From Gemmatimonadota bacterium (GTDB lineage: Bacteria; Gemmatimonadota; Gemmatimonadetes; Longimicrobiales; Gaopeijiaceae): a stretch of 54,643 bases of DNA. Below are positions 16,223 through 25,031 of the stretch, in pieces. Below the pieces are notes generated by a model. The model saw only the letters and a list, made by a program, of their open reading frames with translations, made no database searches and was not told the DNA's origin. The number at the start of each line of letters is the position of its first letter. Position 1 is the first letter of the stretch. The translations under genes and the position numbers were made by a program. The stretch spans positions 1-54,643 of the forward strand of contig JAJDUP010000059.1 of the NCBI GenBank assembly GCA_022826565.1, given 5' to 3'.

Positions 16223-17779
16223 ATGAAACCGTTCCAGCCGGCCTCCCTCCTCACCGCAGTCCTCACAGCAGTCACCCTGGCCGGGTTCGCCGCCACCGCA
16301 GTGCCGGCCGATGCCCAGGAAGCCGACATGTCGTCGGGCCCCGAGCGCTGGCAGACCAGCCACTCGATCATGGTGGGCGGCGAGACGGTCGAATACGACG
16401 CGGTCGTGTCCGGCACCACCCTCACGAACGACAACGGCGACGCTGCGGCCGAGTTGTGGCACACGGCCTACTTCCGCACCAACGGAGCGCCGTCGGCCCA
16501 GCGACCGATCGTCTTCTCCTACAACGGTGGCCCGGGATCGGCGTCCTTCTGGCTGCACATGGGGATCATGGGGCCGCGGCGGGTGGTCACTCCCGATGTG
16601 GGACCGCAGGGCGCCCCTCCGTATCCGCTCGAGGACAACGCCTACACCATCCTCGACATCGCCGACATCGTGATGGTCGATCCGATCGGGACGGGTTTCA
16701 GCCATACGCTCGGTGACACACCGGGCTCGGATTACTGGGGCATCGACGAGGACGCACGGTCGCTTGCGCAGTTCATACGGCGGTTTCTGAGCGAGCACGA
16801 CCGCTGGAACTCGCCGCGCTATCTGCTCGGCGAGAGCTATGGGACGACGCGGTCGGCGGTGCTGGCGAGCCACCTGCAGCGTGCCAACATCGACGTCAAC
16901 GGGATCGTACTGGTCTCGTCCGTGCTCCAGTTCAACACCATCCAGTTCGCGCCGGGGGACGACCTGCCCTTCATCGTGAACCTGCCGTCGTATGCGATCA
17001 CGGCCCGGTATCTGGACGCGCTCCCGGGCGAACCGCCCCCGGACCTGGAAGCCTTCATGGCCGAGGTGGAGGAGTGGTCTCTCACCGAGTACGCGACAGC
17101 GCTGCTGGCGGGCGGCACCCTCGACGACGCCACGCGCACCCGCGTGATCGACCAGATGCACCGCTACACCGGGCTCAGCCACGACTTCATCGACAAGTCG
17201 GACCTGCGCGTCACCGCGCCCGCCTTCGAGGCGGAACTGTTGCGCGACGAGGGGCGCATCGTTGGGCGGCTGGACGCGCGCTTCACCGGTCCGGCAGGGG
17301 ACCTCCTGGGCGGGCGCCCGTCCCACGACCCCCAGTCGACCGCGATCAGCTCGGCCTACACCTCCGCCTTCAACAGCTACCTGCGCGCCGAACTCGGCTA
17401 TGACGGGGAGCGTGAATACGTGCCCAGCGGTGGCACCCGCAACTGGAACTGGGGCCGGCTCGGCGGCGGCGGAGCGTTCGTACGCGGTGGCGGCACCCCC
17501 AACGTCGCTCCCGATCTTGCCACCGCGATGAAGCGCAATCCGGAGTTGGAGGTCCTCCTCATCAACGGGATCTACGACCTCGCCACGCCGTATTTCGCGG
17601 CCGTATGGACGATGGACCGAATGGGACTGCCGCCGGATCTGCGCAAAAACATCGAGCGTGCGGACTTCGCCGCCGGCCACATGATGTACGTGGACCAGTC
17701 GCTGCTGCCGCAGTGGAAGGAGACGCTGGACCGCTTCATCCTGCGGACGTCCGGCGGCGGCACTCCGGTCTCCGACTAG
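16223..17779 (+). CDS. secreted serine carboxypeptidase-like protein (peptidase family S10)
   Basis: 518 residues with an N-terminal signal peptide (cleavage plausible after ADAQ, residue 32). S10 enzymes remove C-terminal residues from peptides. The oxyanion region is FSYNGGPGSASFW, the nucleophile is S205 in GESYG, the catalytic Asp is D452 in NGIYDLATP and the His is H486 in AGHMMYVD. All three residues are present, so activity is likely. With the M19, S9 and M38 enzymes in this window it adds to a set of secreted peptide-degrading proteins. It is 61 bases upstream of the EamA gene. Confidence 0.92.
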   Translation: MKPFQPASLLTAVLTAVTLAGFAATAVPADAQEADMSSGPERWQTSHSIMVGGETVEYDAVVSGTTLTNDNGDAAAELWHTAYFRTNGAPSAQRPIVFSYNGGPGSASFWLHMGIMGPRRVVTPDVGPQGAPPYPLEDNAYTILDIADIVMVDPIGTGFSHTLGDTPGSDYWGIDEDARSLAQFIRRFLSEHDRWNSPRYLLGESYGTTRSAVLASHLQRANIDVNGIVLVSSVLQFNTIQFAPGDDLPFIVNLPSYAITARYLDALPGEPPPDLEAFMAEVEEWSLTEYATALLAGGTLDDATRTRVIDQMHRYTGLSHDFIDKSDLRVTAPAFEAELLRDEGRIVGRLDARFTGPAGDLLGGRPSHDPQSTAISSAYTSAFNSYLRAELGYDGEREYVPSGGTRNWNWGRLGGGGAFVRGGGTPNVAPDLATAMKRNPELEVLLINGIYDLATPYFAAVWTMDRMGLPPDLRKNIERADFAAGHMMYVDQSLLPQWKETLDRFILRTSGGGTPVSD

Positions 17780-17840
17780 GTCGAACGGAACCCCGGACGC
17801 ACCCGAGCGGCGCACCGGCGACCGGCAGCCGCGAACGCAC

Positions 17841-18716
17841 ATGCCCCCGACCGCCCTCGCCCTCGTTCTCGGCGCCGGACTCCTCCACGCATCGTGGAAC
17901 CTGATCCTCAAGCGCACCACGGACCGCCTGCTCGTCGCGGCATGGGGGCTGCTCGGCGGGGCGATCGCCTTCGCACCGGCCCTCGTCCAGGCGTGGCCTC
18001 CACCCGCAACCGTGTGGCCATTCGCCAGCGGAAGTGCGCTGGTGCTGCTTGGGTACTATGCCTGTCTGGCGCGCGCCTACGACCGGGGAGACTTCTCACT
18101 CGTCTACCCGGTGGCCCGCGGCACCGCCCCCGCCATGCTGGCCCTCTGGGCGATCATCTTCCTTGGCGAGCGCCCTTCGCCGCTCGGATACACCGGCATC
18201 GCCGCGATCCTGGCCGGACTGGTGGTCCTCGGCGCGGCTCCCCTCTGGTCGCTCCGGCGCCGCAATCCGGCCGCGCTGGCCGCCCTGCGCACCCACGCGC
18301 GCGGCTCGGGCCTGGCCTTCCTGGTCGCCTTCCTCATCTCCACCTATTCCGCCCTGGACGGTGCGGCCATGCGGCACTGGGAGCCCATTCCGTACCTCGT
18401 CCTGGTCTTCGGCCTCTCCGGCTCCCTCCTTATCCCCCTGCTGGCGCTCCGCCAGGGCCGCGAGGTCGTTCGCGTACTGCGCACCCGCTTCGTCCCGATC
18501 GTGGTCATCGCGGTCATGACGCTCGCGGCCTACTCCCTGGTTCTGCGGGCCTTCCAGATCGCGCCGGTCAGCTACGCGGGCGCGGCCCGGGAATCCGGCA
18601 TCGTCTTCGGAGCGCTGGCGGGGTGGCTGCTCCTCGGCGAGCGCTTCGGCGGGATCCGCACGGCCGGCGCGGCCCTGGTCTTCGCGGGGATCCTCGCGCT
18701 GGCGGTGGCCCGGTGA
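17841..18716 (+). CDS. EamA-family (DMT superfamily) membrane exporter
   Basis: 291 residues and ten predicted membrane segments arranged as two EamA repeats. The first repeat ends with the typical VYPVARGTAPAMLALWAIIFLGERPSPLG (residues about 88-117) and the second with PVSYAGAARESGIVFGALAGWLLLGERFG (residues about 245-275). Members export amino acids, nucleosides or other metabolites; the substrate is unknown. Its stop codon overlaps the GTG start of the acetyltransferase gene, so export and acetylation could be linked functions. Confidence 0.9.
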   Translation: MPPTALALVLGAGLLHASWNLILKRTTDRLLVAAWGLLGGAIAFAPALVQAWPPPATVWPFASGSALVLLGYYACLARAYDRGDFSLVYPVARGTAPAMLALWAIIFLGERPSPLGYTGIAAILAGLVVLGAAPLWSLRRRNPAALAALRTHARGSGLAFLVAFLISTYSALDGAAMRHWEPIPYLVLVFGLSGSLLIPLLALRQGREVVRVLRTRFVPIVVIAVMTLAAYSLVLRAFQIAPVSYAGAARESGIVFGALAGWLLLGERFGGIRTAGAALVFAGILALAVAR

Positions 18717-19318
18717 GCGCCGGGAAGCGGGGCCGCCCGGCCGGACCCTCGGCCCGCGAGCTCACCGTCCTGCCGGTCGTCCCCTCCCGCTGGCCCGACT
18801 TCGAGCACCTCTTCGAGGCGCGAGGCGGGCCGAAAACCTGCTGGTGCATGCACTTTCGCAGGGACGAGACCGGCCGCACGCCGCGCGCCAGACACAACCG
18901 CAAGCGCGCCATGGAGACGCGGATCAAGTCGGGCATCCCCAGCGGCCTGCTGGCCTACGACCCCTCGGGTGAGCCGGTGGCGTGGTGTTCGGTCGCGCCC
19001 AGGGAGACGCTGGTCCTGCACGGCGGCGTGGACCTGCCGGGAGAGGATCCGGCGGGGGTGTGGGCGATCACCTGCTTCTACGTGAAGAGCGGGATTCGCG
19101 GCCGCGGCATCATGGAGAGACTGATCGAGGAAGCGGCCGCGCTCGCCCGGCGCAACGGCGGGACGAGCCTGGAGGGCTACCCGGTCGTGCCCGACTCGCC
19201 CAGCTACCGCTTCTGCGGCTTCACCCCCGTCTTCGAAAAACACGGGTTCGTGGAGGTCGGACGCGCCGGGCTGCGCCGCCATGTGATGCGCCGTGCGCTC
19301 CCGCCGGTTCCCGAATAG
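18713..19318 (+). CDS. GNAT-family N-acetyltransferase
   Basis: 201 residues beginning at a GTG that overlaps the EamA stop (GTGA). The core GNAT motif A is WAITCFYVKSGIRGRGIMERLIEEAA (residues about 117-142, with the R/Q-x-x-G-x-G/A acetyl-CoA loop as RGRGI), and the C-terminal strand GFTPVFEKHGFVEVGR closes the fold. The N-terminal part contains a CWCMHFRRDE segment that is common in a subgroup of uncharacterised acetyltransferases. The acceptor is unknown. It is followed after 8 bases by the BtuF-like gene, so EamA, GNAT and BtuF-like genes form one unit. Confidence 0.87.
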   Translation: MSAGKRGRPAGPSARELTVLPVVPSRWPDFEHLFEARGGPKTCWCMHFRRDETGRTPRARHNRKRAMETRIKSGIPSGLLAYDPSGEPVAWCSVAPRETLVLHGGVDLPGEDPAGVWAITCFYVKSGIRGRGIMERLIEEAAALARRNGGTSLEGYPVVPDSPSYRFCGFTPVFEKHGFVEVGRAGLRRHVMRRALPPVPE

Positions 19319-19326
19319 GCCGCCCC

Positions 19327-20115
19327 ATGTACGAGCGAATCGTCTGCCTCACCGAGGAGCCCACCGAGATCCTCTACCTCCTCGAGGAAGACCGACGCAT
19401 CGTGGGCATCTCCGGGTTCACGGTGCGTCCGCCGCGGGCGCGCAGGGAAAAGCCCAAGGTCTCGGCATTCACGTCCGCGAAGATCGACCGCATCCTCGAC
19501 CTGGAGCCCGACCTGGTCTTCGGCTTTTCCGACATCCAGGCGGACATCGCGGCCGAACTCGTCCGGAGCGGCGTCGAAGTCCACATCTTCAACCACCGCT
19601 CGGTGGCCGGGATCCTGCGCACCGTGCGGGCGATCGCCGCGCTGGTCGGATGCACGGCGAGGGGTGAACGCCTGGCCGAAGAGCTGCAGGAAGGGCTGGA
19701 GCGGATCCGCAGCCGTGCTGCCAGGCTGCCACGCAGGCCGCGCGTCTACTTCGAGGAGTGGTATGATCCGCTGATCTCGGGGATCCGGTGGGTGTCGGAG
19801 CTGATCGAGATCGCGGGCGGGGAGGACTGCTTCCCCGAGTACCGCGGAGGATCGCTCGCCAGGGACCGGATCATCGCGGACCCCGGTGAAGTGGTGCGGC
19901 GCGCACCCGACGTGATCATCGGATCGTGGTGCGGCCGCAAGTTCCGGCCTGAGCGCGTGAAGGCACGGCCGGGTTGGGAAACAATTCCGGCGGTAGCGGG
20001 TGAACACCTGCATGAGATCAAGTCGGCACTGATCCTGCAACCTGGCCCGGCCGCCCTCACCGACGGCGTTGCCGCGCTTCACGGAATCCTCAGCGACTGG
20101 GCCCACGGGAGGTAG
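19327..20115 (+). CDS. BtuF-like periplasmic-binding-fold protein (cobalamin-binding type), no signal peptide
   Basis: 262 residues of the helical-backbone type II binding fold used for vitamin B12 and iron-siderophore capture. Motifs: RIVCLTEEPTEILYLLEEDRRIVGI at the N-terminus, DRILDLEPDLVFGFSDIQADIAAEL, and RRAPDVIIGSWCG near residue 205. Unlike true transport binding proteins it starts directly at the fold, with no signal peptide or lipobox, so it is probably cytosolic; no permease or ATPase gene for such a transporter lies near. It may bind a corrinoid or other cofactor in the cytosol. Last gene of the EamA-GNAT unit; an inverted repeat (CGCTGCG at 20116-20122, CGCAGCG at 20149-20155) follows. 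Confidence 0.8.
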   Translation: MYERIVCLTEEPTEILYLLEEDRRIVGISGFTVRPPRARREKPKVSAFTSAKIDRILDLEPDLVFGFSDIQADIAAELVRSGVEVHIFNHRSVAGILRTVRAIAALVGCTARGERLAEELQEGLERIRSRAARLPRRPRVYFEEWYDPLISGIRWVSELIEIAGGEDCFPEYRGGSLARDRIIADPGEVVRRAPDVIIGSWCGRKFRPERVKARPGWETIPAVAGEHLHEIKSALILQPGPAALTDGVAALHGILSDWAHGR

Positions 20116-20218
20116 CGCTGCGGGCGGCGGGGCACTTTCTCCTGCTTGCGCAGCGGCGGCCACGTGCAGAATATGCGTACGACAATGACTTGGTGCGGGC
20201 CACCGAGGGAGGGTAGCC

Positions 20219-22036
20219 ATGGCACAGAAGAATTTCAGGGCATTTGAGGAATGGCGGCGGCACGAGCAGTCCAGGCGGTTGAAAGCGGCTGCGGGGAAGC
20301 TGCCCGCCGGGTTTGAAATCAGGCCCGGAGCACGCTTGCGGGTAGGAACCGAGTTGGCAGCCGAAGTCAGCCCGTCGATCGTACACGAATGCCGCGAAAT
20401 GGCGCTGGATTGGGTGCAGGGGACGGTGGGAGACAGGCTGCCGAGAAGGGCGTGGCGCTTTCGTCCGTTTGCCTTTGCCGGAGAGGGTGTGGCGTGCCAG
20501 GCCGTCCGTGTGCGCGACCGGCACCGCGACCTGTGGTCCGTGCAGGTCAAGCACATGGTTGCCTGGGACCAGGAACTGGTGACGGAGATCTCGGTAGCCT
20601 GCCCTGACAGGACCGCCTGCCATATCGCCATCTCCGTGCAGGACCGTTCGGCCCTCCCCGCCGATGGCATTGAGGCCTATCCCGCCGACATGCTCGCCGC
20701 CCTTGCGGAGCGCTTCCCCCTGATGCAGGACGGCCGAAGGCTCGCCCCGCGGCCCATCGTCGTGGATTCGGACGCCACGATGGGCGCATTCGTTCGTCTT
20801 CTGGTCGATCCCGACCGCGCCGTTCCGTTCGCGGTGATCTCGGTACCCCCGGAAGAGGACGATCCCGGTGAAACCGAGGCACAGGCGAACCTGCTGGCCC
20901 GCTCCCTCACGGGCCTTGCGGTGACCTGGGTACTCCCGGCCGCGATGACCTACCGCCTGAGCGACACCGTCAGCAAACCGCTCTCGGTCTTCCTGGGTGC
21001 CTGGAGATTCTATCGGACCGGCTTCGACGAAGATGCGCGCAAGACCGATCATCCCCTGATTCTGAGGAATCGGATGATCGATGAAGAAGCGGTGACGGAT
21101 GTCGTCAGGATGTTCGTACGAATGGCGGTCGCCGAGACGATCCAGGTTGCACCCGCAGGCGACGAGCCGTTTGCCTTCGATGCCGTCGCGCGCGAGGCGG
21201 CCGGAGCGGCGCGGGGCCCCGCGCGGCTCGTGATGTTCCTGCGCAATTCGCTCGGCGGGGGCGCCTACAGGGATGTGCGCCAGAGCTACGCCCGCTCCGG
21301 GACCGACGTCGCAGCGGCGGCGCACGCCAACCCGGGTGCCGCGGCGGGAAGTGCCACGGGGGCTCCCGCGTTCGTGAGCGAACCCTCGCCGGCCACCGCG
21401 ATCGCGGACGCCGATCCGGCCCCTGATCCGCAGGCCCTGCTGCGCCAGCTCAATGCCGCCAGGGAAACGGCGCAGCAGCGAACCCGGCAGTACGAGCGGA
21501 CGAGGCGGCGGGCCGAGCAGGCGGAGCGCGAGCGCGACGAAGCGGCCAGGCGAGCCGAACAGTTGGCCGGGCTGGTTCGCTCGATGGGCGGCGATCCCGA
21601 CACTTCGGTCCCGTTTCCCACCACCTGGGACGAGTTCGGCACCTGGTGCGACGAGTGCCTGGCCGGGCGCGTGACTCTGACCGGGTCGGCGCGGCGGGAG
21701 TTGAGCGCCGCCGAATTCGCCGACGTGAGCCTCGCCGCCCAGTGTCTCTGCTGGCTGGGCGGAGAATACCGCGACGGGAGGCTGAAGGGTGGCAACTCCC
21801 GGTTGCACGGCCGAATCAGCGATATCGCGGGGAGCGTCTTCAACGTTCCCAGCGGCGGGGACACCTTTGACTGTTTATGGTGCGAAGAGAACTACAGCGT
21901 TGACTGGCACATCAAGGTCGGCGGCAACACGCGGGATCCCCGCCGGTGTCTGCGCATCTACTATTTCTGGGACGAGGACAGACGCCAGGTCGTGGTCGCT
22001 TCCATGCCCGGGCACAGAAGGAGCGCGGTGTCGTAA
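20219..22036 (+). CDS. 605-residue protein of unknown function: coiled coil plus a RelE/HigB-like C-terminus
   Basis: I do not recognise a named family. Residues 1-350 are globular (VVDSDATMGAFVRLLVD, LTGLAVTWVLP, KPLSVFLGAWRFYRTGFD). Residues about 355-403 are an Ala/Pro-rich linker and about 405-455 an Arg/Glu-rich coiled coil. Residues about 465-600 form a Cys-containing domain ending in DWHIKVGGNTRDPRRCLRIYYFWDEDRR, then VVVASMPGHRR. That last strand pattern (R-I-Y-F/W...V-V/I...H) resembles RelE/HigB-type ribonuclease toxins, an inference only. A strong GGAGGG ribosome-binding site precedes the ATG. It stands alone between a metabolic operon and the convergent S9 gene, with no partner gene. 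Confidence 0.8.
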   Translation: MAQKNFRAFEEWRRHEQSRRLKAAAGKLPAGFEIRPGARLRVGTELAAEVSPSIVHECREMALDWVQGTVGDRLPRRAWRFRPFAFAGEGVACQAVRVRDRHRDLWSVQVKHMVAWDQELVTEISVACPDRTACHIAISVQDRSALPADGIEAYPADMLAALAERFPLMQDGRRLAPRPIVVDSDATMGAFVRLLVDPDRAVPFAVISVPPEEDDPGETEAQANLLARSLTGLAVTWVLPAAMTYRLSDTVSKPLSVFLGAWRFYRTGFDEDARKTDHPLILRNRMIDEEAVTDVVRMFVRMAVAETIQVAPAGDEPFAFDAVAREAAGAARGPARLVMFLRNSLGGGAYRDVRQSYARSGTDVAAAAHANPGAAAGSATGAPAFVSEPSPATAIADADPAPDPQALLRQLNAARETAQQRTRQYERTRRRAEQAERERDEAARRAEQLAGLVRSMGGDPDTSVPFPTTWDEFGTWCDECLAGRVTLTGSARRELSAAEFADVSLAAQCLCWLGGEYRDGRLKGGNSRLHGRISDIAGSVFNVPSGGDTFDCLWCEENYSVDWHIKVGGNTRDPRRCLRIYYFWDEDRRQVVVASMPGHRRSAVS

Positions 22037-22073
22037 GGGTGCAGGGTTGCAACCAGGTTGGACGCCCCCACGC

Positions 22074-22120
22074 TTGACAAGGTGTAAGCTTTACTTTACA
22101 TGATGTCGTGTTTGTCTTAC
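22074..22120. promoter_or_regulatory. orphan operator/promoter-like element
   Basis: This AT-rich patch sits between two convergent genes. It contains TTGACA (22074-22079), GTAAG (22084-22088), ACTTTACAT (22093-22101) and CTTAC (22116-22120). ACTTTACAT is the same 9-mer found twice at 3234-3263, and 14 of 16 bases match there when extended to GACATCATGTAAAGTA on the minus strand. No TA gene is adjacent, so it may be the scar of a lost module. Confidence 0.35.
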
Positions 22121-22130
22121 GTTCTCGTCC

Positions 22131-25031
22131 TCAGCGCGCCCCCGCGACCCGCTTCTTCTCGGCTTCCAGCGCGTCCAGCGCCACCCCGTCGGTAATCCAC
22201 GCCGGTGCCGGCTCGCCCTTCAGGTAGTGCCCGAACCACTCCAGGATGCGCCGGTGGTAGTCCTTCTGGTTGGCCTCCTGCCGGAACCCGTGATCTTCCC
22301 CCTCGTAGACCAGCAGCACCATCTGCCTCTCGGCCCGGCGCGCGAAGTTGAAGAACTCGGTCCCCTGGTCCCAGTCCACGACGCCGTCCTCGTTGCCGAA
22401 CGCCATCAGCAGGGGCGTGTTCATGTTGTGCACCTCGTGGATCGGCGAGTTGCGGCGGTGCGCCTCCGGATCCTCCCAGAACGGCACTTCCATCCGCGCC
22501 TGACCGGTCTCCCAGTGGCTCACCTCGGCGATCCCCGGGTTCCAGTGCAGCTGGCCCATGAAGCTCACGAAGTCGGTCAGCGGCGCGCCCGCCACCGAGG
22601 CCGCGAAGATGTCCGTCCGCGTGGGCAGGTAGGTCGCCTGGTAGCCGCCCCAAGAGTGCCCGATCAGCCCGACCGCATCCGGATCCGTCACGCCCATCTC
22701 GACGGCCTTCGCCACGGCCGCGCGCACCGATTCCAGCGCGCTCACTCCCGGCTCCCGCGCCGTGTACACGATGTCGGGCAGGAGCACGGCGTATCCGTGC
22801 TGGGTCCAGACCGTGTAGTTGTAGTAGTCCCGCTCGCTGGGGGTGCGGAAGAAGTGCATCTGGGGGGGGAGGATTTCGTAGGTGTACACGATCGTGGGGA
22901 CCGCGCGCCCTTCCTCGTAGTTCGCGGGGAGGAGGAGGACGAACTGCAAATCGCGGCCTGATTCGCTCACGAAGTCGACCAGCTCGGCCCGGCCCCACGC
23001 CACATCGTCGATGAAGGGGTTGAGGTTGGAGACCCGGGTGGCGTTGGCGAGGTCCGGGCCGGCGGTGAAGAGGTCCGGAGGGTCGTCGAAGCGTTCCTCG
23101 CTGTAGAGCATGACGTCGGTGCTGTCGGCACGGGCGAGGCTGCCCACGAACGCGTCCCGCAGGACGAGGGCCTCGGCCGCGGACCGGTCGCCCGCGCCGT
23201 CCTGGCCGCGTGCCTCGGCCCAGCCGCGGGCCAGGCGGGCGTAGCCGCGCTGCTCGGTCCTCTCGTGATAAAGCGTGAGGTAGGGACGGGAGCCGGGATC
23301 GAGGCCGGGCTCGTCGTCGTCGCCCACGACTCGGGCCATCCGGTGGGTCGTGCCCGTCTCGGCGCCGCGCGTGAGCCGCGTGCCGCCCGAACCGTCCGGC
23401 GCGACCCGCCAGATGTCGTGCTTGTCGTAGAGGAGGACGGCCTCGTCGCCTTCCAGCCAGCCGCCGGGGCCGAAGCCGCGCGGGGGGGTGACGTCGGTGG
23501 GCGTGTCGTAGTCGGTGTCGGCGAACTCGGCATCCAACCCTGACGTTACGTTATGCTCCTCGCCGGTGGCGATGTGGAGGGTGTGGTAGGCCGAACCGTC
23601 CCACGAGACCAGCCAGTCGCCGCCCGCGCTCGGCCACTCGTAGCGGACCCGGGTGAGGAGCTGGCGGCGCTCGCCGCTGCCGGTGTCGATCGCCCAGATG
23701 TCGTGATAGGGGCGGCCGAACATCGCGCCCCACGGGTACGGCTCGCTGATGTCCTCGAGGGCGTACTGCCAGCCGTGCAGCAGCTGGGTGCCCGCCATGA
23801 GGTCGGAGCCGAGCGGGACGACGCGGCCCTCGTCGAGGTGCCAGACGGCCAGCAGCGTTCTCGCATCGTCGCGGCCGCGCGAAACCTGCTGCTCCGGGAA
23901 GAGGCGGACGTCCTTCGTGTGCCAGATCTGCAGGTCGGGAAGATCGGGCTCGGCGTCGTCGGTGGATTCCGGCGCGGGGGCGGTCTCCGCATCCGGATCG
24001 TCGCCCTCCCCGCGCTCCGGGTCGACGGAGGGAGCCTCTTCGCCCTCGCTCCCCCCGCCGCCGGGGACGTCGGCCTGCTCCTCATCATCCTCCTCCACCG
24101 GCCTCAGCCCTACCGAAATCATGCCACCGTCGTCCGACCACGCTGGCACGCGGTGGCGCACGACTTCGAGGGTGTCGGGGATGCCGCCGGTGCGGCCGTC
24201 GAGCACGGCCATCTCCACGCGGCGGTCGAGTTCGCGCCACACCAGGACATCGTACGCGGTGCCGTCGGCGGATGCGTCGCCGCGGGAGCGCAGGGCCGCG
24301 AGATCGCGGGAATCGTCGCGCCAGACCAGGCTCCGGTACGACGATCCCGACGCGTCCAGGGGGCGCAGGGTGCCCGTCGCGGCGTCGTAGAGCTGCACGC
24401 CGTTGCCGACGTCGGTGCCGGTCGCGATTGAGAGCGCGAGCAGTGAACGCGACGAGCTCCAGGCCATTTCGCTCACGTTGCCGAAGGTCGCCTCGGCGCC
24501 CGTGGACAGGGTCACGACGCGGAGGTCGGCGCCCTTGCCGTCCGGCTCGTCCGGCGGGTAGCCATGCAGCGCGATGAAGCGGCCGGAGGCGTCGAAGCGG
24601 CGCCCGGACACCGCGTCGAACTCACGGATCCCGCCGCCTTCCAGATCCATCACCGCCGCCTTCTCGCGGACCGCCTCACCGCTCTCCTCGAGCCGCTCGC
24701 GCTCCTCCAGCGACAGACCGACGACCCACGAGAGCCAGCGCCCGTCGGGGGAGAATGTCGGCGCCGAGCCCCAAGGGAAGACGCGGGTCGAATCCTCGAC
24801 GAGCTGCCGGACCCGCAATTCGGACTTCTCGTCGACGCGGGTGACGACGTACGCGATCCAGTCACCGAAGGGGGACAGTTCGGCCCGGCGCAGATCCTCC
24901 CAGCGCCCGTAGTCGTCGGGGGTGACGAGGGGCCGATCCTGGGGGGAGGCGGGGGTGGCAAGAGTGAGGGTTGCCGCGACCAGAAGCAGCCCCGGGGGGC
25001 AGGCGCGGATCGTGCGGAATGGATCTGGCAT
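22131..25031 (-). CDS. secreted S9-family prolyl oligopeptidase-like peptidase
   Basis: 966 residues with a signal peptide (hydrophobic run LLLVAATLTLATPASPQ). An N-terminal propeller (residues about 35-690) shows repeated blades (LSPFGDWIAYVV, FSPDGRWLSWVV). The C-terminal alpha/beta-hydrolase domain carries S793 in GHSWGGY, D882 in GNEDGVVDW and H914 in EGEDHGF: a full catalytic triad. It should cut oligopeptides outside the cytosol. A long acidic, low-complexity insert (about residues 308-370, rich in E, D, G and P) interrupts the propeller. It is transcribed away from the SusC/SusD operon. Length is greater than the usual 650-800 residues because of the propeller and insert. Confidence 0.92.
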   Translation of the reverse strand: MPDPFRTIRACPPGLLLVAATLTLATPASPQDRPLVTPDDYGRWEDLRRAELSPFGDWIAYVVTRVDEKSELRVRQLVEDSTRVFPWGSAPTFSPDGRWLSWVVGLSLEERERLEESGEAVREKAAVMDLEGGGIREFDAVSGRRFDASGRFIALHGYPPDEPDGKGADLRVVTLSTGAEATFGNVSEMAWSSSRSLLALSIATGTDVGNGVQLYDAATGTLRPLDASGSSYRSLVWRDDSRDLAALRSRGDASADGTAYDVLVWRELDRRVEMAVLDGRTGGIPDTLEVVRHRVPAWSDDGGMISVGLRPVEEDDEEQADVPGGGGSEGEEAPSVDPERGEGDDPDAETAPAPESTDDAEPDLPDLQIWHTKDVRLFPEQQVSRGRDDARTLLAVWHLDEGRVVPLGSDLMAGTQLLHGWQYALEDISEPYPWGAMFGRPYHDIWAIDTGSGERRQLLTRVRYEWPSAGGDWLVSWDGSAYHTLHIATGEEHNVTSGLDAEFADTDYDTPTDVTPPRGFGPGGWLEGDEAVLLYDKHDIWRVAPDGSGGTRLTRGAETGTTHRMARVVGDDDEPGLDPGSRPYLTLYHERTEQRGYARLARGWAEARGQDGAGDRSAAEALVLRDAFVGSLARADSTDVMLYSEERFDDPPDLFTAGPDLANATRVSNLNPFIDDVAWGRAELVDFVSESGRDLQFVLLLPANYEEGRAVPTIVYTYEILPPQMHFFRTPSERDYYNYTVWTQHGYAVLLPDIVYTAREPGVSALESVRAAVAKAVEMGVTDPDAVGLIGHSWGGYQATYLPTRTDIFAASVAGAPLTDFVSFMGQLHWNPGIAEVSHWETGQARMEVPFWEDPEAHRRNSPIHEVHNMNTPLLMAFGNEDGVVDWDQGTEFFNFARRAERQMVLLVYEGEDHGFRQEANQKDYHRRILEWFGHYLKGEPAPAWITDGVALDALEAEKKRVAGAR

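Noticed and set aside
15719..17920. A 733-codon minus-strand frame across the DUF2784 and S10 genes
   Set aside because: Both plus-strand genes have full family motifs; this frame reads through both and the gap between them, which no real gene would do.
20116..20155. Inverted repeat CGCTGCG/CGCAGCG as a terminator after the BtuF-like gene
   Set aside because: The 26-base loop and missing T-tract make it a weak candidate, so it is mentioned only with that gene.
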